From positions 62,001 to 126,000 of the forward strand of contig NZ_LWBS01000428.1 of NCBI RefSeq assembly GCF_001652265.1: 64,000 nucleotides of DNA. The letters run 5' to 3'. Of the stretch, positions 55,142 to 61,398 are shown piece by piece. The number at the start of each line of letters is the position of its first letter. Position 1 is the stretch's first letter. Origin of the DNA: Rhizobium leguminosarum (GTDB lineage: Bacteria > Pseudomonadota > Alphaproteobacteria > Rhizobiales > Rhizobiaceae). A program made the translations under genes and the position numbers. The notes below the pieces were generated by a model. It was not told where the DNA came from. It did no database searches and saw only the letters and a list, made by a program, of their open reading frames with translations.

Positions 55142-55621
55142 TTACCTCTCGCAGATCTTCGCGATGTTCTTCTCGAGACTTCGGCGCAGCGCGTCGGAAA
55201 TCTCGGTCTGCAGTCCTTTGACAACATCGCCGAAGCGACCGCCAGTCTGCAAGATCTCGATCGAACTCTCGGTGGTCTTGCATGTCGCAAGGTCGACCTG
55301 CAGATGGACTTCCGCGGTCGCCGAGAACCCGCCTTTGACGAGAGCTTCGTCCGATGTCTTGCAGGCCAACGTGCCTCGGGCACTGGCCTGCGCGGCGTCG
55401 CCATTCACCGATACCTGGAGGTTTTCGATCTTCACGGAATCGAGCTTGTCGACGCCGACCTGCACGGTAATCCCAAAACTCGAGACCTTCGCCTTGAGCG
55501 ACCTGCAAGGTTGTGCGTCTGCGATGGCCCGTTCCAGCGCATTCGCTGCTTGCGCCTGTGAGACGGTGAGCGGTTGCAGGACAAGAGCGCCTACCGCAAG
55601 CAGGCCCAGCCAATTACGCAT
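55142..55621 (-). CDS. Exported hypothetical protein
   Basis: This 159-residue secreted protein has a signal peptide (MRNWLGLLAVGALVLQPLTV, cleavage near AQA at 25) and a mature domain of alternating beta-like stretches (SFGITVQVGVDKLDSVKIENLQVSV). It has three conserved-looking cysteines (QPCRSL, LACKTS, ATCKTTES) and a fourth at the end. GGAG precedes the ATG at 55621; the frame is open further upstream but without a signal. I do not recognise the family. Confidence 0.65.
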   Translation of the reverse strand: MRNWLGLLAVGALVLQPLTVSQAQAANALERAIADAQPCRSLKAKVSSFGITVQVGVDKLDSVKIENLQVSVNGDAAQASARGTLACKTSDEALVKGGFSATAEVHLQVDLATCKTTESSIEILQTGGRFGDVVKGLQTEISDALRRSLEKNIAKICER

Positions 55622-55896
55622 CTCTTTCTCCGTTCCGTATAGTCCGATCAGCAGTCCGCGGACGCCCCGCATCATAAGCGTGGAACAGGCTGTCAGCAAA
55701 GCAATGCCGGTCGCCGCGACACACCCGACACCCTTGGCAAATTGATCGACACAGCCAGCGCCACCCGCGACGAACCGCCATTTCGAAAATCCACAGAATG
55801 ACGTGTAAGCAGCGCCAAAAGTAGATGATCACCCCCTCGGCCTTCCATTATAATTAGTCGTTTCGGCCTCCCAAGGCAGATCGCGAAGGAAAATCG

Positions 55897-56635
55897 ATGG
55901 ATCGCCTCGTTGGCGCAGATGAAGCGACGCAATCGAAGAAGCGGGCTGAGAAAGCGGATCGGCCGGAGGGCTTGGCGCGGGATGTTGCGGTCATCAAGAT
56001 CGGCGACTGTCTGCTGGGTTACAAGGCCGTTCAGCGCCGCATGCGGGCCAGCCGCTGGAATCATTTCCGCGGCCGGATGCGCGAGATCGAAAAATTGATC
56101 AGGCATCGCCATGGAGATATCGTGCCAGAGGCCGATGACGCATTGATCTATGTCGAGGTGATCGCAAGCCTCGCCCTTGTCGAATTCAAGGAAGAATTCG
56201 TCGACGTGGTGCTCGGCTGGGCGGCGCGATGGCTGCCATGGGCTGGGAAAGCCGACATAGAGGAAGTCATCTACGAGCACGGACCAAGGTGCGCTTTTCC
56301 CCGTTGTCCGCCGACGCTCTCGGTCGCGCTCTGCACTTAAGCTACGCGGAACGGAACGCCCTCGATATCCGCACCATCGGTGCGTTCGATGTGCCGAAGC
56401 GGAAAAGAGCAAAACTTCAAAAGGAAAAGCGGCGGCAGCGGGACAGAGCGCGAAAAGAGGAGCAACGCCGTGCCGCCGGCGCGCTTTCCAGAGCCGATAT
56501 CTCGCCAACTCTTTCAGCCAAGCGCGCCCCTGGGAGGCTTTCGGCATTAGCCGCCGGACGTGGGAACGCCGCGGCAAACCGATGCCGGATCCGGAGACGA
56601 TATCGGACTGCGGTTCGATCTCGCTTGCCGCTTAG
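55897..56635 (+). pseudogene. Frameshifted hypothetical gene with basic helix and HTH-like end
   Basis: Three consecutive reading frames join into one protein-like sequence. Frame one (from ATG 55897, AAGGA upstream) gives KIGDCLLGYKAVQRRMRASRWNHFRGRMREIEKLIRHRHG to about 56280. Frame two then gives FSPLSADALGRALHLSYAERNALDIRTIGAFDVPK and a highly basic helix to about 56500. Frame three ends ARPWEAFGISRRTWERRGKPMPDPETISDCGSISLAA at the stop 56635. The RPWEAxGISRRTWxRR end is one I associate with rhizobial plasmid- and phage-linked proteins. Two frameshifts make it a likely pseudogene, unless they are sequencing errors. Confidence 0.65.
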
Positions 56636-56671
56636 GTCGGAGCTTCTCGGCCTTTAGCCGGGTGGTCCGAA

Positions 56672-58147
56672 CTAGCTATTCACAGCCTCTCGCAGGCCAT
56701 CCTGCGTCCCGTTACCCACCCACGCCACATATCCATCGGGCCGGATCAACACTGCGGTGGGCGCGGAGACCACACCCAGCGCAGGCAGCTCCCATGCGCC
56801 GTCATATCCGGCATCGACCAGCGTGATGCGGCCGGACCACGGCGCGATGTCGAAGCTGTTGGGCGCGTCGAGGTTCAAGAACACGGGCCGCGCATCTTGG
56901 AGCAGCGTAAAGAGACGCACAGGACCATCAGGTGTGGTGAGGTCAAGGTCAGGCATGCGGCGGCCGAGCAGCGGATGCCCCTCGCCGAGGTCGTAATGGA
57001 TACCAAGTCCGGACATTTCGGCCGCGATCCTTTTGCGCGGCTCCTCCATGCCAAGCAGCTCCGTTACGATGTCTCGCAAGGCTTCGGTGCGATCGTCGGT
57101 CCGCTGCAATGCGACCTGCGCCGTCGTTGAGCGCAACACGCGGGCCGCAACCGGATGCCGCTCGGCATGATAGGTATCGAGCAAGGCTTCAGGCGATGTG
57201 CCTTTTACCACCTGGGCCAATTTCCAACCGAGATTCACGGCATCCTGCACACCGGTATTGAGTCCCTGTCCGCCGACCGGAGAATGCACATGGGCGGCAT
57301 CGCCGGCGAGGAGTATCCGGCCCTTGCGGTAGGCCGTTGCTTGCCTGGACATGTCGGTAAACCGGGAAATCCAGTTGACGCGATGGAGTCCGTAATCCGT
57401 TCCGAAGGCGGCGATGAGCGCTTCTTTGAGATCGCCGAGCGTCGGTTCGGTCGTCGCGCCAGCATTCTTCTCCGGCACCATCACGCCGATCGGACCTTCC
57501 TTGGCAAAGACGATCTTGCCGTTCTGGATTTCATACTCCTCCCTGCCGAAGGCATAGATGCCAAGGGCCGTGCGGTGGATGCCCAATGACGGCTCCTCTT
57601 CCATCTCCACCTCGGCGAGAATGCTGCCGGTCGTCGGATCCCATCCTTCAAACGCAATGCCGGCAGCCTTGCGAACCACACTGCGGCCGCCATCGCAGCC
57701 GACGAGATAGCGCGCCCTGAGCAACGCGCCATCGGAGAGTTCGATGGTGACGCCGGTGTCGTCCTGCGTGAAACCTGTTACCTCAAGGCTGCGATAGATC
57801 GGCACCGCCAGCTCGTCGACCCAGCCGGCCAGAATGCGCTCGATATGCTTCTGCCGCAGCGCCAGCCCGTAATTGTGCCGGGTCGGGAAATCGCTGATGT
57901 CCAGACGCGTGACCGCGAACCCCGTGACCTGGGCTACCTGCCCTTCCGCGAGGAACCGGTCGACGATGCCGCGCTGATCGAGAACTTCAAGCGTGCGTGC
58001 GCTCAGACCGCCGGCACGCGTACCGGCAAGCTCCTGGTTGGGTCGGCGCTCGACAATCGCGACATCGACGCCTGCCAAGGCCAGCTCGCCTGCCAGCATC
58101 AGGCCCGTCGGCCCTGCCCCCGCAACCACGACTGCATGTTCCCTCAT
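56672..58147 (-). CDS. FAD-dependent aromatic monooxygenase
   Basis: This 491-residue flavoprotein belongs to the class A aromatic hydroxylases (PgaE/RdmE/MhpA-like). It has the GxGxxG motif in VVVAGAGPTGLMLAGELALAGVDVAIVERR (about residues 6-35), the DG motif ARYLVGCDGGRSVVRKAAGI, and GRILLAGDAAHVHSPVGGQGLNTGVQDAVNLGWKLA, the second FAD motif. A thioredoxin-like C-terminal domain ends the chain. Such enzymes hydroxylate phenols or polyketide aromatics using NAD(P)H and oxygen; the substrate is not evident. GGGAG precedes the ATG at 58147. It stands alone. Confidence 0.88.
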   Translation of the reverse strand: MREHAVVVAGAGPTGLMLAGELALAGVDVAIVERRPNQELAGTRAGGLSARTLEVLDQRGIVDRFLAEGQVAQVTGFAVTRLDISDFPTRHNYGLALRQKHIERILAGWVDELAVPIYRSLEVTGFTQDDTGVTIELSDGALLRARYLVGCDGGRSVVRKAAGIAFEGWDPTTGSILAEVEMEEEPSLGIHRTALGIYAFGREEYEIQNGKIVFAKEGPIGVMVPEKNAGATTEPTLGDLKEALIAAFGTDYGLHRVNWISRFTDMSRQATAYRKGRILLAGDAAHVHSPVGGQGLNTGVQDAVNLGWKLAQVVKGTSPEALLDTYHAERHPVAARVLRSTTAQVALQRTDDRTEALRDIVTELLGMEEPRKRIAAEMSGLGIHYDLGEGHPLLGRRMPDLDLTTPDGPVRLFTLLQDARPVFLNLDAPNSFDIAPWSGRITLVDAGYDGAWELPALGVVSAPTAVLIRPDGYVAWVGNGTQDGLREAVNS

Positions 58148-58483
58148 CCGCAGACTCCCTGATTTCAATTGCTCCAACGCAATATCTCTGGGTTCCAGAG
58201 ACCTGGCCCCACTGCTTTCTCCCCATCCAATGGTCCTGCGTAGATACCGATTTTCTCTGTCGCAGGTTGTTCTCCCTATAAATGTACCTCCGTACTAGTT
58301 GGAAGGACTTGCGACAGGTTTTCAGGCTTGCTCTCCAAAGCCCTATCCGCCGCCACTTGCGGGTCTCTTGCTGTGGAGCCCAAGCTTTTCAATACGACCT
58401 GACCGGGTGGGCGCCGGATGTGGCAGGCGCCGTCCGGGGTCGTTCCTCACGAAGGGATAATCAATTCCTTGGAAAGACGTATC
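58148..58483. other. Promoter region of the monooxygenase gene
   Basis: These 336 bases contain a CTCTGG/CCAGAG dyad (58186-58200) in the probable leader and GTAC-CTCC-GTAC (58284-58295), a candidate operator for a MarR- or HxlR-like repressor. No regulator gene adjoins. No protein gene is supported here. Confidence 0.35.
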
Positions 58484-58654
58484 TCACTGCGGAGCTGGAG
58501 CTTTTTGCGGAATCGTATCAGCCGCTGGTCGCTCAGACGGATCGGCGGGATGGCCATAGATTGTGTACACGGCGCCCGCTAGAACGCCCAAGACGAGAAG
58601 AGCGAGGACGTACAATATCATGCCGCTAATTGCCGTCTTCGGTGTGTCGTCCAT
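58484..58654 (-). CDS. Small single-pass membrane protein (56 residues)
   Basis: The minus strand gives MDDTPKTAISGMILYVLALL, then VLGVLAGAVYTIYGHPADPS and a Pro/Ala-rich tail ending APAPQ. This is a short cytoplasmic head, one helix (about residues 11-32) and a periplasmic tail. GGAG lies seven bases before the ATG at 58654. A GGAAC-N17-GATT sequence 30-54 bases upstream could be an EcfG-type promoter. I do not recognise the family; it belongs with the neighbouring small stress-type genes. Confidence 0.6.
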   Translation of the reverse strand: MDDTPKTAISGMILYVLALLVLGVLAGAVYTIYGHPADPSERPAADTIPQKAPAPQ

Positions 58655-58682
58655 CAAGATCTCCAGGATTACTCAGTGGTCA

Positions 58683-58708
58683 AATCCAATGCGAGCGCTC
58701 TTGGTTCC
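58683..58708 (-). promoter_or_regulatory. Possible EcfG-type promoter
   Basis: On the minus strand GGAAC (58708-58704) is followed by 17 bases and GATT (58686-58683), a near match to GGAAC-N16/17-CGTT. It precedes the 58654 start by about 30 bases. Confidence 0.4.
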
Positions 58709-58741
58709 GACGTGGGGATTGTTCAAGGGAGCAGCCACTAC

Positions 58742-58766
58742 GGAACGATCCGGTCCGGATCTGGTT
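58742..58766 (+). promoter_or_regulatory. EcfG/RpoE2-type general stress promoter
   Basis: GGAAC (58742-58746), 16 bases, then GGTT (58763-58766) fits the EcfG consensus. It lies 33 bases upstream of the 58799 start codon. Confidence 0.6.
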
Positions 58767-58798
58767 TACCCCACATCCTGGTTGCTATGGAGGTCACC

Positions 58799-59026
58799 AT
58801 GTGGGCAATCCTGACCGGAGCCGCTCTCATCATCGGCGGACTTCTCTTTCTCTTTACGTCGGCGCTTGGTCGAAGACCGAGCGATCCGCATCAAATGCCG
58901 CAAGGCGGCACTACGCTGGAACCACGGCACCAAGGCCTCAGGTTCCTCGGGATATCCCAAAACTGGCCGGCCCTGGCGGTTATCGCACTCGGTGCACTTC
59001 TATTGGCTTTTGGTGGATATTCGTGA
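58799..59026 (+). CDS. Small membrane protein, two helices
   Basis: This 75-residue protein has helices at about residues 2-21 (WAILTGAALIIGGLLFLFTS) and 55-73 (PALAVIALGALLLAFGGYS), joined by a polar loop rich in Pro, Gln and Arg. GGAGG lies six bases before the ATG at 58799, and the longer upstream frame lacks such a signal. An EcfG-type promoter precedes it and a bidirectional terminator shared with csbD follows. The family is not recognised. Confidence 0.7.
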   Translation: MWAILTGAALIIGGLLFLFTSALGRRPSDPHQMPQGGTTLEPRHQGLRFLGISQNWPALAVIALGALLLAFGGYS

Positions 59027-59065
59027 CATCCGACAGCAGTCGGCCGCCTTAACTCCTTCGACAGC

Positions 59066-59091
59066 AAAAACCCGGCCTTCACCGGGTTTTT
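59066..59091. terminator. Bidirectional Rho-independent terminator
   Basis: AAAAACCCGG (59066-59075) pairs perfectly with CCGGGTTTTT (59082-59091) with a six-base loop. A runs on one side and T runs on the other make it work in both directions. It separates the convergent 58799 and CsbD genes. Confidence 0.92.
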
Positions 59092-59100
59092 GTTCAGGCA

Positions 59101-59304
59101 CTACCAAGTCTGGCGACCGCTCCAGTCATCGATGTCGCGTTTAATGCGGTCCTTTTCGAGGCCATAACGCTCCTGGATCTTGCCTTCCAACTGGTCGCGC
59201 TTGCCGGCGATCTGGTCGAGATCATCGTCCGTGAGTTTGCCCCACTGCTCCTTGATCTTGCCCTTCGCCTGCTTCCAATTTCCTTCGATCCGATTCCAAT
59301 CCAT
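59101..59304 (-). CDS. CsbD family stress protein
   Basis: This 67-residue hydrophilic protein matches the CsbD family: MDWNRIEGNWKQAKGKIKEQWGKLTDDDLDQIAGKRDQLEGKIQERYG. CsbD of Bacillus is controlled by the general stress sigma factor; the molecular role is unknown. AGGAGAG precedes the ATG at 59304. A full-consensus EcfG-type promoter lies about 35 bases upstream, agreeing with stress control. Confidence 0.93.
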   Translation of the reverse strand: MDWNRIEGNWKQAKGKIKEQWGKLTDDDLDQIAGKRDQLEGKIQERYGLEKDRIKRDIDDWSGRQTW

Positions 59305-59336
59305 GGTCGATCTCTCCTGTTTGTTGATGAGAAGAA

Positions 59337-59362
59337 AACGGACCGCAGCGGAGTTTGGTTCC
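59337..59362 (-). promoter_or_regulatory. EcfG/RpoE2-type general stress promoter of csbD-like gene
   Basis: On the minus strand GGAAC (59362-59358), 17 bases, then CGTT (59340-59337) matches the consensus fully. The start codon is 33 bases downstream. Confidence 0.75.
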
Positions 59363-59474
59363 TATGTCGTAGCCGATTTCATCAAGCGTCGCGTCACATG
59401 CATGGACGCACGTAAACAACAGCCCAGGCCATGCGCGCAAACGCTCGCCAGCAGCCGATCGCCATAGGCTTCTT

Positions 59475-59702
59475 TCAGTGTTTGAGCAAATGGGCGCCTA
59501 TGGTGCCGACCATAAGGCGGAGATCATCTTTTGATCGCACGCCATGTTCGAACATGGAGATCAACTCTTGAGCTGCTTTGATTGCACTTGGGCTATCCAT
59601 GGGGCAGCAGCGTGCGGCGCACCATTCGTCATAGATGTCCTTGATCATTGCGAGGTCTTCTGGACCCAGTGCTGACTTAGAGCCGTGCATACCTTGAAAC
59701 AT
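59475..59702 (-). CDS. Small rhizobial hypothetical protein (paralogue of 60292 gene)
   Basis: This 75-residue protein reads ALGPEDLAMIKDIYDEWCAA, then PSAIKAAQELISMFEHGVRSKDDLRLMVGTI. The pattern LxxEDxxxxxxIxDxxC ... A..LIxxFxHGVxxxxxLxxxL is shared with the 60292-60492 gene product. GGAG lies eight bases before the ATG at 59702; the frame is open upstream but without a ribosome-binding site. It is probably helical and cytoplasmic. Function unknown. Confidence 0.7.
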   Translation of the reverse strand: MFQGMHGSKSALGPEDLAMIKDIYDEWCAARCCPMDSPSAIKAAQELISMFEHGVRSKDDLRLMVGTIGAHLLKH

Positions 59703-59971
59703 CGCAATGCTCCCAGATGCTGACGTGACATGTAACCACAACGCACTGATTTTATGCCAACTTCCGGAGATTTCAATGTGCGGTATAGTACAGAGCGAAG
59801 CTCAATTCCTGCGGCAAAGATGCAAGGCACTGCCCACGTCAAATCAAACCCACACTCCCACCAAGAAACTCGGAAACAATTTTTGAAACGCTAATAGACG
59901 TTGAAAATATTTAGCTGGGACTGAAGCAAATACTTCTCTCCGTGTTATACTGTTCTAATCGGAGAGGGACA

Positions 59972-60166
59972 ATGTCACTCAATATATTCGTTAACCTCTA
60001 CAATTTAGGCGGCCTGGACGCACTTAACGTTTCTCTGCGGAGCCTGTCAGATGAAGAAAGGCTTGGAGCGTTACTATCGCTTGAGAAGATCGGGTACGAA
60101 GTGATCTGGAATGCGCGGAGAAAGCCGGCTTCCGCATATGTGTGGAGCGGCCCAAACGAACACTAG
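59972..60166 (+). CDS. Small hypothetical protein
   Basis: This 64-residue protein reads MSLNIFVNLYNLGGLDALNV, SLRSLSDEERLGALLSLEKIGYEVIWN and a short polar tail. It has two amphipathic helices and no signal. GGAGAGGG precedes the ATG at 59972. I do not recognise it. It lies between the two paralogous small genes; the AT-rich leader from about 59880 includes TTGAAA stretches that may be its promoter. Confidence 0.6.
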   Translation: MSLNIFVNLYNLGGLDALNVSLRSLSDEERLGALLSLEKIGYEVIWNARRKPASAYVWSGPNEH

Positions 60167-60291
60167 TTGTCAGATGGGAACAAAAACCTATCCGGAACAT
60201 AGGGATGAGACCTCACGATCTTGTGTCTCCCTTCATGCGCTGAAAAAGGAGATGTTCATCCTCTATCGTTCCGAAGGAAGTGAGGGCGATC

Positions 60292-60492
60292 ATGATCCGA
60301 TCCCAGATAGCCGACGCACAAACCGTGTTGAGCGACGAAGAAGTTGCCCTCTGCCAGAGAATCTTTGACCACATCAGCTCGGTACGACAAATCACAACAG
60401 ACACCGAGCGCGAAGATCTGGCCCGGCGGGTGATCCACTCGTACCAGCATGGCGTGAAGGACGAGGGCGCATTGCTGCGACTATTGATCTAA
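60292..60492 (+). CDS. Small rhizobial hypothetical protein (paralogue of 59475 gene)
   Basis: This 66-residue protein reads QTVLSDEEVALCQRIFDHIS, then TEREDLARRVIHSYQHGVKDEGALLRLLI. It shares spacing and key residues (Cys, HGV, C-terminal Leu pair) with the 59475-59702 product. GAGGG lies six bases before the ATG at 60292. A GGAAC-N17-CGAT sequence at 60194-60219 is a weak EcfG-like candidate. Function unknown. Confidence 0.68.
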   Translation: MIRSQIADAQTVLSDEEVALCQRIFDHISSVRQITTDTEREDLARRVIHSYQHGVKDEGALLRLLI

Positions 60493-60649
60493 GAGCGCGG
60501 CAGCCGGGAAGACGCTTGCCAGATCCTGCGCGCACCCGGCCACGTCGTGTTGAAAAGCTTGTGCTCCACGCAAGAGGCGGCCCAGAAGCGTTCGCCATTG
60601 GCGATCTCTTCTTTGATCAGCGGCACAGCCGACCCTCCTTTCGAGATCT

Positions 60650-61390
60650 TTAAGCTTTACTAACGAGGAGTGCAGTGCCACCAGGCACATCGCCTGAGCG
60701 ACGTATTCCCCCGTGCGATGCTGCGCATGCAGGTCGCCTTTGTTGGGCGCGCGAGCAACGACTTTCGTCATTCCCACCAAGTGCTTGCAGGATAAACGAG
60801 ATCTGTTCACCAAGGCCCTCTTCAGCATTCCCGGCGTTTCGAACCCGCTCCTCGACGAGGACCGGGTGGTAAAAAGGCAAGAACGCATTCATCGCACTTC
60901 GGGCAGCTATGGCTGCATCGACGACACTAAAATTGCCGGCGTCTGCCCCTTCTTCGATAATATTTTCGATGATCGCCACAAGACGAGCGCTGTGGGCGCT
61001 AATAACTGGCCAGCTCTCCGCCGTTGCAGCGACGATCAAGTCATGGACCGGCTTCTCTTCAACGAAGTTCTTTCTTCTCTCCTCATGGAGCAGCTTGAAA
61101 AGACTTTCGAGCTTCTCGTGAGCCGGCGCCTCTTGCCGAGCCACTGCATCCGCCAACCGAGTAGCTTTCTCGATGAACCGACCGCAGATCGACTTGTTGA
61201 TCGCTGCCCTCGACGGGAAGAACCGGTAGATGTTGGCACTGCTCATCCCGAGGCATGATGCGATATCTGCGACTGATGTCTTCTGGTAACCGATGCGGCG
61301 AAAATGCTCTTCCGCCACATCGAGGATACGCTCGCGCCACATTTCGACTTCAGTGCCCGAGCGGCCCTGTGGGATCACGATACGTGGCAC
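60650..61390 (-). CDS. TetR family regulator
   Basis: This 246-residue regulator has the N-terminal helix-turn-helix (RERILDVAEEHFRRIGYQKTSVADIASCLGMSSANIYRFFPSRAAINKSI, about residues 19-68) and a C-terminal TetR_C_7-like ligand domain. The start is a GTG at 61390 with AGGGG upstream, only 8 bases after the stop of the RND pump gene, so the two are cotranscribed. The last 35 residues (from SRCSRAQQRR) are Arg/Gly-rich and look unlike the family, perhaps a read-through extension. It probably represses the pump operon. Confidence 0.87.
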   Translation of the reverse strand: MPRIVIPQGRSGTEVEMWRERILDVAEEHFRRIGYQKTSVADIASCLGMSSANIYRFFPSRAAINKSICGRFIEKATRLADAVARQEAPAHEKLESLFKLLHEERRKNFVEEKPVHDLIVAATAESWPVISAHSARLVAIIENIIEEGADAGNFSVVDAAIAARSAMNAFLPFYHPVLVEERVRNAGNAEEGLGEQISFILQALGGNDESRCSRAQQRRPACAASHGGIRRSGDVPGGTALLVSKA

Positions 61391-61398
61391 GGACGCCC

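Noticed and set aside
60481..60888. Minus-strand frame overlapping the end of the TetR gene.
   Set aside because: It is in a different frame from TetR, Arg/Ser-rich and without start signals.
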